DNA from: JAIBBG01 sp043748015
GTDB lineage: Bacteria > Bacteroidota > Bacteroidia > Flavobacteriales_D > Sanyastnellaceae
NCBI GenBank assembly: GCA_043748015.1
Contig: JAYTOA010000026.1
Location: 1-27,654 of the forward strand
DNA length: 27,654 bases
Direction of reading: 5' to 3'
The notes below the pieces were generated by a model. The model saw only the letters and a program-made list of their open reading frames with translations. It was not told the origin of the DNA and ran no database searches. Positions 16,947-24,750 of the stretch are shown here, in pieces. The position numbers and the translations under genes are program-made. How positions within the stretch are numbered: the stretch's first letter is position 1; every line of letters starts with the position of its first letter.

Positions 16947-17870
16947 TTACTTCACCAGAGCCGCGTTCACTTTTCTTTCGCTGCGACTTACCAGATAAAC
17001 GCCGCTGAATATTAGCAATGTGCAAATCACTTTGCTCCAGGTAATGTCGCCTGTGAAATCGAGGTGTAACAAATACGAAAAAACGAAAGCAAAAACACCT
17101 GCGAGCATGGGCTGAAAATAGATGTAGACACTCGCAACTGTTGGCGATAAATAATGTATACCAAACATGTTAAACAGATACGTGAGGAACGTCGTGAAGA
17201 CAATAACATAAATTACGCTGAACCATTGCCACGAATTGAGTTCACTCCATGAAATATCCGTCAATCCAAGACCTCCGAAGGGAAGCACCAAAATAATTCC
17301 AATCAAGAACACCCAACTCACGATCATCATTGGATGATATTTCGCCATGAGTGGCTTCACCATCACCAGATAAAAACCCCAAGAAATACTGTTGATGAGG
17401 ATGAACAAATCACCCTTCACGGAACTTTGTCGCGACACATCATAAGCACTCAACCAAAGTAAAGCGATCGCACCAACTGCTCCGAGCAAAATTCCGAGCA
17501 CCTTCATCCATGTGATTCTTTGTCGCAACATGACGGCACTGATGATCATCACAATGATCGGATTACTTGTCATCATAATGCTCGCATTCACCGGAGATGT
17601 TAGAGCAAGTCCATTAAAAAAAAGCAATTGATTGGTAGCAACACCACAAATGGCACAGACTAAAAATCTCCACCAATCCGATTTTTCCGGAATCGATATT
17701 TTCCTATAAGAAATAATCCAAAACAACAAGCACGCTCCCATGACACGAAGTGTAATAAAGCTGTTTGGCCCGATGGGATCGGGCATCACAGACTTTGCAA
17801 TGATGTAATTCGCGCCATAGATGATCGCAGCACCGGCCAGACAAATGTGTGCGACGGTCGACTTATTCAT
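16947..17870 (-). CDS. EamA/DMT-family permease
   Basis: A 307-residue inner-membrane protein of the drug/metabolite transporter superfamily, with ten predicted helices in two EamA repeats (about 8-140 and 150-297). Typical segments are AAIIYGANYIIAKSV, ALTSPVNASIMMTSNPIIVMI near the end of repeat one, and LSPTVASVYIYFQPMLAGVFAF in repeat two. EamA members export or import amino acids and other small metabolites; substrate cannot be assigned. Its ATG at 17868-17870 abuts the stop of the ArsC-like gene, so it is the last gene of the minus-strand operon. It converges on the thiamine-type receptor gene, 17 bp away, with no visible terminator between. Confidence 0.9.
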   Translation of the reverse strand: MNKSTVAHICLAGAAIIYGANYIIAKSVMPDPIGPNSFITLRVMGACLLFWIISYRKISIPEKSDWWRFLVCAICGVATNQLLFFNGLALTSPVNASIMMTSNPIIVMIISAVMLRQRITWMKVLGILLGAVGAIALLWLSAYDVSRQSSVKGDLFILINSISWGFYLVMVKPLMAKYHPMMIVSWVFLIGIILVLPFGGLGLTDISWSELNSWQWFSVIYVIVFTTFLTYLFNMFGIHYLSPTVASVYIYFQPMLAGVFAFVFSYLLHLDFTGDITWSKVICTLLIFSGVYLVSRSERKVNAALVK

Positions 17871-18221
17871 CTACAATGATGATTTGGCAGCAGCGACAAC
17901 CTTCTGTGCGTTGCCAATAAATATTTCCCGACCGTTGATCATGACTGGTCTTTTCAAAAAGGTATACTCTTCAAGAATATATTTTCTGTAATCCCTTTCC
18001 GTTAACTTTTTATCTTTCAATCCAAGTGAACGAAATTTCAAAGCGATGCGGCTAAAAAGCGCTTCATAGCTGCCTGCCAAAGATTTCATTTCGTCAAGCT
18101 GTTCGACTGAAATAGCATTGCTCTTTATGTCCTGAAATTCAAAACTCTTTGTTCCCTTGCCCCATTCTTTGAGAATCCGTTGGTTGGTAGAGCATGTTGC
18201 GAGATGATAAATTTTCTTCAT
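17871..18221 (-). CDS. ArsC/Spx-like thioredoxin-fold protein
   Basis: A 116-residue member of the ArsC/Spx/YffB group. The N-terminal motif is HLATCSTNQRILKEW: one cysteine (Cys9) followed by STNQR. True Spx has CxxC, and here the second position of that pair is Asn. The helical insert and the late TFLKRPVMINGREIFIG contain the Arg-Pro of the anion-binding site. The protein may be a single-Cys glutathione- or thiol-linked reductase, or a non-catalytic adaptor. No other arsenic genes are nearby, so a role in arsenate resistance is not supported. Its ATG overlaps the udk stop by 4 bp and its stop abuts the permease gene. Confidence 0.82.
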   Translation of the reverse strand: MKKIYHLATCSTNQRILKEWGKGTKSFEFQDIKSNAISVEQLDEMKSLAGSYEALFSRIALKFRSLGLKDKKLTERDYRKYILEEYTFLKRPVMINGREIFIGNAQKVVAAAKSSL

Positions 18222-18853
18222 TTCGGATCCGTATTAATGCTTTTGCGAATCGTCGTAATCAATATGTCGAGGCCCTCACGATAATGAAAATTATTATCGA
18301 CCACCAGGTCGCATTGCGGAATGAATGGCTCCAGGTATTTTTCTTCTGCCGGTCGAACGTGGCTTACCCATTGATACCTCACATCCTTCTCAGGAAATCC
18401 ACGCTCCACACCGTCACGCTTGATTCTCCTCAAAAGCCTTTCCTCGTGATTTACATCGATGTAAACCATATAATCCAGTTGAGTGCGAATCTCTTCGTAA
18501 TGAAAAACAAACAAGCCCTCCATGATAATGACGGGGGCTGTGTGAACTACCACTTTGGCCGGTTCCCATTCAGGATTATTAAAGTTGTATTCAAGTTTCT
18601 CGATGGACTCTCCCTTCATCAAACGCATCATATCCTGATAGAAATGATCTCTATCGATGGAAGTTGGCAAATCAAAATTCAACACACCATTTTCATCCGG
18701 TGCCTGAAGTTCTTTTGGCTGGTAATAATTATCCTGTGATACCAAAGCCACTTCACTCGTGCTGAAATGATTCATCAACTCGCGTAGAAAACTGGTCTTA
18801 CCCGATCCGCTTCCGCCGGCTATTCCAATGAGATATGGATTTTCGTTGTTCAA
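18218..18853 (-). CDS. udk: Uridine kinase (uridine/cytidine kinase family)
   Basis: A 211-residue P-loop kinase of the Udk family, phosphorylating uridine and cytidine in pyrimidine salvage. Walker A is GGSGSGKT (13-20); SQDNYYQP carries the conserved Asp-x-Tyr-Tyr of the nucleoside site; NFDLPTSIDRDHFYQDM and the PVIIMEGLFVFHYEEI strand follow, and RRIKRDGVERGF matches the lid region. Length matches bacterial Udk. It overlaps the neighbouring genes on both sides by 4 bp (ATGA), so translation is probably coupled. Phosphoribulokinase is less likely given the length and the RDxxERG motif. Confidence 0.92.
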   Translation of the reverse strand: MNNENPYLIGIAGGSGSGKTSFLRELMNHFSTSEVALVSQDNYYQPKELQAPDENGVLNFDLPTSIDRDHFYQDMMRLMKGESIEKLEYNFNNPEWEPAKVVVHTAPVIIMEGLFVFHYEEIRTQLDYMVYIDVNHEERLLRRIKRDGVERGFPEKDVRYQWVSHVRPAEEKYLEPFIPQCDLVVDNNFHYREGLDILITTIRKSINTDPK

Positions 18854-20151
18854 TTTGCTGATCGTCTTTTCAACTCTTCAATTAGCACATTCAAATCTTC
18901 TTTCTGCTCAATCAACAAGAAAGACCCTTTTCCCAAAGTGCTTACCTCCGTCAATTTTGATTTTGCAAAAAAAGCGCATTGTATACCAACTATGCTAGTC
19001 GTAAAATTCTTTTTTACAGATTTTCTCACGAGTTTATTGATCCGCTTCTGATCTTCAGGTTGAAAAATTCCATCTGTGATTACTATCAGTTGATTGTTAC
19101 CTTCATCTAAAAATTCCCTTTTCAACACTTCGTATGACTTACTAAACCCGCTCGCTCCCGATGTAGAACCGTCCGCATGCATACCTTCCACAATAGACCT
19201 GATGACTGCCTGCTGATCTCCTGTTGTTGTCTCCAATATGATTTTCGCATCTGCGGCATAACTGATCAACGTGATCTTATCTTGCTTTCGCAATGCCTTC
19301 GACATTTGAATCAACGAACTCTTCATCAATTCCAATTTATCGCCTTGCAACATACTTGAAGAAATATCCAATAGATAGACCACGTTGTTCGGACGAAAAT
19401 CTTCGTCAGGCATCAATTGAATTTCACCGACTACTTCAACTTGCATTGTATCCACTGTTGATTCAATCATCGGTGGCAACTCAACATTTTTACGTTCCAA
19501 TTCTATTTTGAAGTAAGCATTTCGGTGATTGATGTAACTCATCAATCCCGATGAAAAATAATCCGGATGTGTTGCTTCAATCCCATAATATCCAATAGGA
19601 ATGGAATGCGAAACTTTGCCATCGTTCATCGTTTGCAATTTCATGCGTGAAATATTTCGCTCTGAAATTTTCACTTCGGATCTGTCAATTGGCTCACCTG
19701 TTGCAGCATCCACCACTTCAACCATGAAAAAATTGTCCTTGCAGCAATCAGCAGCCAAACGAGAAAAATTAGGACATGGAATGTGATCATCCGGATTGAG
19801 ATAATCGACGTTGGCATTCACCGGTAAAATGATGGGTTCACTCATCGACGCGAAATACAGTTCGATCTTTTCACGATATGACTCCTTCATGCGCGGCGAA
19901 AATTTGACGCGCATCACAATGGAACTATCAGGTAAAATGGATTTTGAAGTGAACAACACTTCATACTCGTGCGAGAATGTATGTCGCAACAGAAAATCCT
20001 TTTTTGGTCCTTTGTTGGTAATGTGTACGTCTATCACCCATTGTGTTTCGGGTGTTGTTGTGCCGTAATCAAGTGTTCCGGGCAAAATTTCTATCTGACC
20101 GAAAAGATTCGCACTCAAGAAAACAAATAATATGATGAGAAAATGCTTCAA
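18850..20151 (-). CDS. Exported von Willebrand factor A domain protein
   Basis: A signal peptide (KHFLIILFVFLSANLFGQ) fixes the likely start as a TTG at 20151, giving 433 residues, 37 bp after the GH3-family stop. An ATG at 20214 would add 21 residues before the signal and overlap that gene by 26 bp. The N-terminal half (about 20-115) resembles a DUF1573/ASPM-like beta-sandwich: ILPGTLDYGTTTPETQWVID. A carboxypeptidase-regulatory-like segment follows (about 143-220, VVDAATGEPIDRSEVKI). The VWA domain (about 255-425) has a full MIDAS set: DISSS (262-266), the Thr of GSTSG (about 330) and ITDG (358-361). It is probably periplasmic or surface-bound and binds protein partners through a metal ion. 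The partner is unknown. Confidence 0.82.
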   Translation of the reverse strand: MKHFLIILFVFLSANLFGQIEILPGTLDYGTTTPETQWVIDVHITNKGPKKDFLLRHTFSHEYEVLFTSKSILPDSSIVMRVKFSPRMKESYREKIELYFASMSEPIILPVNANVDYLNPDDHIPCPNFSRLAADCCKDNFFMVEVVDAATGEPIDRSEVKISERNISRMKLQTMNDGKVSHSIPIGYYGIEATHPDYFSSGLMSYINHRNAYFKIELERKNVELPPMIESTVDTMQVEVVGEIQLMPDEDFRPNNVVYLLDISSSMLQGDKLELMKSSLIQMSKALRKQDKITLISYAADAKIILETTTGDQQAVIRSIVEGMHADGSTSGASGFSKSYEVLKREFLDEGNNQLIVITDGIFQPEDQKRINKLVRKSVKKNFTTSIVGIQCAFFAKSKLTEVSTLGKGSFLLIEQKEDLNVLIEELKRRSAN

Positions 20152-20188
20152 GTAATGTTCAGGTGTAAATGTGATTCGTGTAAAGCAA

Positions 20189-21688
20189 CTACAATGCAAA
20201 ACCCGAAAGCACATCAGCAATTTTTCTGTCATTGGCCAATCGTGGAACTTTATTTTGTCCACCAAGTTTACCAATGGATTTCATATAATCGTTGAAGCCC
20301 CCTTTGCGAATAACAGTGATGACAGCCGGTTGCAATACTTGCCCTACAATCAGATCACGATAGTAAACATTCTGTTCCTGCATTTTATTGTCGATGATGT
20401 CACACATGATTCTCAAATCACCCGACAAATTATCCGACTCTACAAACCATTCATGATAAGGCATTCCGGATGACGGACGCACCATGGGTGCAACATGAAA
20501 TTCAGTAATATGAAGATTCAGTTGATCACTGGCGGCCATCATCGCCTTCTCCACCTCTTCTGCAATCACGTGTTCGCCAAATGCACTTGTAAAATGTTTG
20601 ATGCGACCTGTAATAAGTATGCGATGTGGATTCAGAGAAACAAACTTTACCGTGTCACCAATACTGTATCCCCAAAGTCCTGCATTGCTCGAAAGTATGA
20701 GGGCGTAGTTGACACCAACTTTAACATCACGCAGTGAAATACGACTTCGCTTCTCATTGCTATATTCTTCAGCCGGTATGAACTCAAAGAAAATTCCGGA
20801 GTTCGTATTCAACAACAATCCTTCAGCTTCACGACTATCTTGAAACGCAAGAAATCCCTCACTGGCGGGATACAATTCAATCACCGGAACTGACGCTCCA
20901 ATCAACTCTTGGAACTTCTTGCGATAAGGTTCGAAATTCACACCCCCGAAAACGAACAAATCAAAATTGGGAAAAATTTCTCTGATGGAATTTTTACCCG
21001 ACTTCTTCAATAGGATTTCAAAATACATCTGCACCCAATTCGGAATACCACTGATGAGCGTCATGTCTTCGCGCAAAGTTTCCTCTGCAATCGCATTCAC
21101 TTTTGTTTCCCAATCTTCAATACAATTGGTATCGTATGAAGGCATTCTGTTCTTCTGCAAATAGCCGGGGACATGGTTCGCAACGATTCCCGAGAGTCTT
21201 CCATAAGGAATTCCGGAAGGCAACTTGTCCATTCTCGGACTGCCTTGAAGGAATATCATTTTACCGTCGACAAATGATGAACGACCTGTTTCAGCTGTGT
21301 AACAAAGCAATGCATTGCGCGCAGCGATGATGTGATTTGGAAGTGAGTCTTCTGTGAGTGGAATGTATTTCGTGCCGGCAGTTGTTCCACTTGTTTTGCA
21401 AAAATATTTTGGCAAGCCCGGCCATAGAACATCACGTTCCCCACTTTTACTTCGCTCCATGTAAGGAATCAAATCTTCATAGTCGCGAATAGGTACTGCA
21501 TCAGAAAAGTCATGGTGATTTTTAAGAGAAGAAAAACGATGATCAATACCGAAAGCTGTCTTTGAGGCTTTGGTAATTATTTTCTGTAATATCTGTTCCT
21601 GATTCTCAATCGCCTCTGATGCATTGCGTCGGATTCTTTTGTAAACCAGATTGGCAAACACCTGTGTGATTTCAGACTTCAATGACAT
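20189..21688 (-). CDS. GH3-family adenylate-forming enzyme
   Basis: A 499-residue protein of the GH3 branch of the adenylate-forming superfamily. In plants, GH3 enzymes adenylate a carboxylic acid hormone and join it to an amino acid. ATP-binding motifs are in order: TSGTTAGTK (99-107), YPASEG (273-278) and GLWGYSIGD (337-345), then ITGRIKHFTSAFGEHV (359-374) leading into the C-terminal lid. Bacterial GH3-like proteins are common in Bacteroidota, and their substrates are mostly unknown. ATG 21688 follows a short purine-rich AGAAAGG. It is the first gene of the minus-strand run and begins 48 bp from a palindromic element. Acyl-amino-acid synthesis is a family-based guess. Confidence 0.9.
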   Translation of the reverse strand: MSLKSEITQVFANLVYKRIRRNASEAIENQEQILQKIITKASKTAFGIDHRFSSLKNHHDFSDAVPIRDYEDLIPYMERSKSGERDVLWPGLPKYFCKTSGTTAGTKYIPLTEDSLPNHIIAARNALLCYTAETGRSSFVDGKMIFLQGSPRMDKLPSGIPYGRLSGIVANHVPGYLQKNRMPSYDTNCIEDWETKVNAIAEETLREDMTLISGIPNWVQMYFEILLKKSGKNSIREIFPNFDLFVFGGVNFEPYRKKFQELIGASVPVIELYPASEGFLAFQDSREAEGLLLNTNSGIFFEFIPAEEYSNEKRSRISLRDVKVGVNYALILSSNAGLWGYSIGDTVKFVSLNPHRILITGRIKHFTSAFGEHVIAEEVEKAMMAASDQLNLHITEFHVAPMVRPSSGMPYHEWFVESDNLSGDLRIMCDIIDNKMQEQNVYYRDLIVGQVLQPAVITVIRKGGFNDYMKSIGKLGGQNKVPRLANDRKIADVLSGFAL

Positions 21689-21735
21689 CCTTTCTTCTCT
21701 CCTAAATTTTTTATCTTGTAGATGATAAAATTAAG

Positions 21736-22002
21736 TGATCCTCCATAAGTACCTCCAAGTTGACATTGGAATGCACTTTTCAAACTAAAACAATTTGCGA
21801 TTACTCAACGAGAATGGATGTAAACGGCGAGGCTTCGCTTGCCACAAGGGAGATTCCTCACTTCGTTTCGGAATGACAAGCACATGTTCACGAGAGGGTG
21901 ACGGTGTGGCGCTTCGCGCCACACCGTCACCCATATTCGCCACGCGTGTTGTTGTCCCGAAACTAAGTGAGGGATCTCCTTGGGTGTAATTCTGGAGGAT
22001 CA
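21736..22002. repeat. MITE-like palindromic element with 17-bp perfect hairpin
   Basis: A 267-bp non-coding element. The ends are exact 10-bp inverted repeats, TGATCCTCCA (21736-21745) and TGGAGGATCA (21993-22002), within about 28-bp imperfect terminal repeats. A second, nearly 30-bp inverted pair lies inside (about 21846-21880 and 21953-21983), each arm carrying a GGAGATxCCTCACTTxGTTTCGG-type core. The centre is a perfect stem, GGGTGACGGTGTGGCGC (21896-21912) with its complement (21916-21932) and a TTC loop. AAAT occurs just outside each end, possibly a target duplication. It starts 7 bp after the stop of the minus-strand secreted-protein gene and may also act as its terminator. Confidence 0.75.
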
Positions 22003-22009
22003 TTTAAAA

Positions 22010-23887
22010 TTATTCTCTGATGAATTTTGTCCTTGCGATTTTGTCCTTGCCGTGAATGACCATTTCATACAAACCACATGACAGCATATTCACATTCAAT
22101 TGCATCGTTTGCTGATGATTGTTCTTCACATTCTCTTGCATCACTTTTTTACCGGTGAGATCATACACATCTATTGCAATATCCATGTTGATCCATTCAC
22201 TCATAGATATAATCAAAATATCCGATGCGGGTACCGGATAAACCTGAAGCGAATTCACCGAAGATGCTTCTTCATTAACACCATTGTAAAATCCAAAATT
22301 CATTCGAACCATTGGTATGCGATCGAGATAAAAATAGGTGCCCGGAAAATATTTTACCAGCGCGGTGAATTCATCGGCATTACCACTCAAGGCACAAACA
22401 AAATTATCCGGCCCTTGCGTTGAACCTACTGCAACGAAGTAGGTGGCACCGCTGATGACAGGAATCGGTGTTCCGAATGTCAGATTGGTCATAAACTGTG
22501 TCCCGAATGTGTTCATCATTTCCGGTGTAATCTCAACCGAAGGTGTTGTAGCAATCAATGTTAATGGGGGATTCTGTGTCAAGTGATAACTGTACAAAGC
22601 ACCATAAATTGAAGTGGAAGCAGACGAACCTGTACCGACGCCAACACTGATCGAATGACATGATAGATTCGGTGAAGTCACCAAAAAAACATTGCCGAGT
22701 TCATATTGTGTATTCGCAAACTCCGGTGTTCCAAGATATACGGCTGATGCAAAAATTCTGTCACGCGCATATTGCACATCGTTGATATTGAAAAGTAGTG
22801 TGTCACGATTATTATTCTCGAATTCTTCTATCTCATCCTGACTTGTACGAAACGCTATTCGATAATCTCCCAATACCGCAGGCATCTGAAAATCTCCGGA
22901 ACGCAATTCCATACTTCCTCCGGATGCCAACGTAAAACCTTCCGCACTCTGCGCGTTGTGAATCACATTGTTCAATTGATCGATGATTTCAATATTCAAC
23001 CGGCAATTTGTTTGAGAAGCTCCTCCAACATTTGTTGCCATCGTCGAGAATTTCAACTGAGGAGCCATCTCATCCGGATACTTCGTGTATTCCAGAAATT
23101 CATAACCCGTTGGATGAGAAGGATCGAAAACATCGAAGTCGCCATAACTGCTTTTGCTTGTTCTCAAATCATTGATGTATGTATCGACTATTGCAATATC
23201 ATCCAGCATCCAGAAATAATAAAGTCCATCAAATACAAACCTGATTTTGACATCAGCATATCCGCCGGCAAATGCACTTATCTGAACGTATTGCTGATCA
23301 TTGAGAAGCGTAGGATTGGGTGTAGTGGGATTTACAAATGCAACTTGCCATGGACCACCATTTGCGCTTACCTCAACTCTCGTTTCTCCATTGTACCGTT
23401 TCAGGTATTGATTAAAAACCAGTGCCACACCAAGATGTGCCGACAAATCAATCGACGGGCTTGTCAATGTCGCAACGTGCGGACCCGGCGCCGGACCTGT
23501 TCCAAAATTATCAAGTGTGCACGGATTAATTGGATTGTCCCACCAGTTTGAATCAAAAATCACAAAACCATTTTCCCATGAGGGACTTGCAATCGGATCG
23601 CCAACTGTCCCGGGGGGAAAACATGTTCCGCGTGACCCGACATCGATGTTCGGTGTTGTAAGTGGACCGCGAAATTCCCAATTCGCAATTCCACCTTGTT
23701 CGGCATTCTGCCAGCTTGAGTTGATGCCCGTATGAAAGTCTTCAGACCAAATTACATCTCGGTTTCCAGAATTCATTAGCCTGCCGGAATCTCCTTCAAA
23801 CAGGACGCTTTGTGCAGGTTGCATTTTCAATTGACCATGCAAATAGAAAACAGCCAACTGAAATAATAAGAAAAATGTCGATTTCAT
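22010..23887 (-). CDS. Secreted multidomain protein with T9SS sorting tail
   Basis: The ATG at 23887 is preferred over an upstream start at 23944 because it begins a signal peptide (MKSTFFLLFQLAVFYLHGQ). The product is 625 residues. An N-terminal jelly-roll/MAM-like domain (about 45-255) contains VIWSEDFHTGINSSWQ, SPSIDLSAHLGVALVFNQYL and FYFWMLDDIAIVD, the pattern of concanavalin-like binding modules in Bacteroidota. A CARDB-like segment with APQLKFSTMATNVGG and a further beta domain follow. The last 75 residues or so (LQVYPVPASDILIISM, DLTGKKVMQENV, LSCGLYEMVI) are a type A T9SS tail, so it is probably exported to the surface or medium. No catalytic motif is visible; adhesion or carbohydrate binding is possible. 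Confidence 0.85.
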   Translation of the reverse strand: MKSTFFLLFQLAVFYLHGQLKMQPAQSVLFEGDSGRLMNSGNRDVIWSEDFHTGINSSWQNAEQGGIANWEFRGPLTTPNIDVGSRGTCFPPGTVGDPIASPSWENGFVIFDSNWWDNPINPCTLDNFGTGPAPGPHVATLTSPSIDLSAHLGVALVFNQYLKRYNGETRVEVSANGGPWQVAFVNPTTPNPTLLNDQQYVQISAFAGGYADVKIRFVFDGLYYFWMLDDIAIVDTYINDLRTSKSSYGDFDVFDPSHPTGYEFLEYTKYPDEMAPQLKFSTMATNVGGASQTNCRLNIEIIDQLNNVIHNAQSAEGFTLASGGSMELRSGDFQMPAVLGDYRIAFRTSQDEIEEFENNNRDTLLFNINDVQYARDRIFASAVYLGTPEFANTQYELGNVFLVTSPNLSCHSISVGVGTGSSASTSIYGALYSYHLTQNPPLTLIATTPSVEITPEMMNTFGTQFMTNLTFGTPIPVISGATYFVAVGSTQGPDNFVCALSGNADEFTALVKYFPGTYFYLDRIPMVRMNFGFYNGVNEEASSVNSLQVYPVPASDILIISMSEWINMDIAIDVYDLTGKKVMQENVKNNHQQTMQLNVNMLSCGLYEMVIHGKDKIARTKFIRE

Positions 23888-24014
23888 ATTCAGACTTTTG
23901 TAGATGACAATTTTTTTCTTGCCGTCGTTGCAAATGAAAACCATTATCGCTTAACAATTTCATGAACCGCCATCAAAATTCTATGGATTGAAAGCTCAAG
24001 AATATTGCATGGTC

Positions 24015-24635
24015 TCAATTCGTATGAAGGATGTGAAAATCATTCAATATCAAATGCGATAACTCAAATGTTTTTGAACCGTGAATACCATTGTATTCTA
24101 CATACAACTTTTCATCAGACAATTCAAAAGGAACAGTGCGCATATCCTTTGCAAAGTGAACGCGTTCACCGAAAAATTTAAATACCGCTTCCTTCGCTGA
24201 CCAAATCATGGTGAGCGCTTCCAATTCATGTATATGGCTCTTTACAAAACTCAGTTCTATTTCAGAGCAAAATTTCGGAGCAATGCGCAATAGCTTTTCA
24301 TGCGGTGTTTGAATGTCCATCCCTATATTTTGATCAGAAAAAATGACTCCGGCGATTTCACCATCATGCGAAACCGATATATGTCGCCCACCTGAAATCA
24401 TCGGTTTCCCATTGCTCAGATTGCGCAATGATTCTTCCTTGGCAAATTGACTGAGTAAAATTTTCACGCACAGCCATTCTCTCCTGCGTTTGTCAAGATG
24501 TATCTTATCAAAAATTAGCAAATCAGCTGCGCTTAATTTGGCCAAGACAAATAACTCTTCTGTAGACTCAGTTGCCCTCCACAATGTGAGGATTGTATTG
24601 TTTTTCGGATATGTATGATGAACTGTTAGTGCCAT
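24015..24635 (-). CDS. Sfp-type 4'-phosphopantetheinyl transferase
   Basis: A 206-residue enzyme that transfers the phosphopantetheine arm of CoA to acyl-carrier proteins or to carrier domains. The two Mg-binding signatures are present: IGMDIQT (104-110) and WSAKEAVFKFFG (145-156); the conserved HISVSHDGE (85-93) lies upstream. Length is typical of the single-chain, pseudo-dimeric Sfp group (AcpS would be about 120). No polyketide or peptide synthetase is in the window, so fatty-acid ACP is the likely partner, which is unproven. It stands alone on minus, divergent from ahcY across 115 bp. Confidence 0.92.
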   Translation of the reverse strand: MALTVHHTYPKNNTILTLWRATESTEELFVLAKLSAADLLIFDKIHLDKRRREWLCVKILLSQFAKEESLRNLSNGKPMISGGRHISVSHDGEIAGVIFSDQNIGMDIQTPHEKLLRIAPKFCSEIELSFVKSHIHELEALTMIWSAKEAVFKFFGERVHFAKDMRTVPFELSDEKLYVEYNGIHGSKTFELSHLILNDFHILHTN

Positions 24636-24675
24636 GCTTTGTTATGGTCGTGCAAACTTAATGATGACATAAAAT

Positions 24676-24707
24676 TTGCAATAAACGGCCTGAAAGTCTT
24701 ATTTTCG
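24676..24707 (+). promoter_or_regulatory. Candidate ahcY promoter
   Basis: TTG (24676-24678), a 21-bp spacer and TATTTTCG (24700-24707) resemble the Bacteroidota -33/-7 pair, with one mismatch in the -7 box (C for T). The leader would be about 40 nt to the ATG at 24751. The same TTTTCG form of the box occurs before recG. Confidence 0.45.
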
Positions 24708-24750
24708 CGCCTCGTTTTCAGCATATTAATATAAAACCGTTTCATATCAA

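Noticed and set aside
18194..18739. 181-codon plus-strand frame
   Set aside because: It is antisense to udk, a clear family member with all motifs.
21785..22003. Open frames on both strands of the palindromic element
   Set aside because: They arise from the near-symmetric inverted repeat; both translations mirror the palindrome and contain no domain.
22958..23551. 197-codon plus-strand frame
   Set aside because: It is antisense to the T9SS-tailed protein gene, which has a signal peptide and recognisable domains; the antisense product matches nothing.
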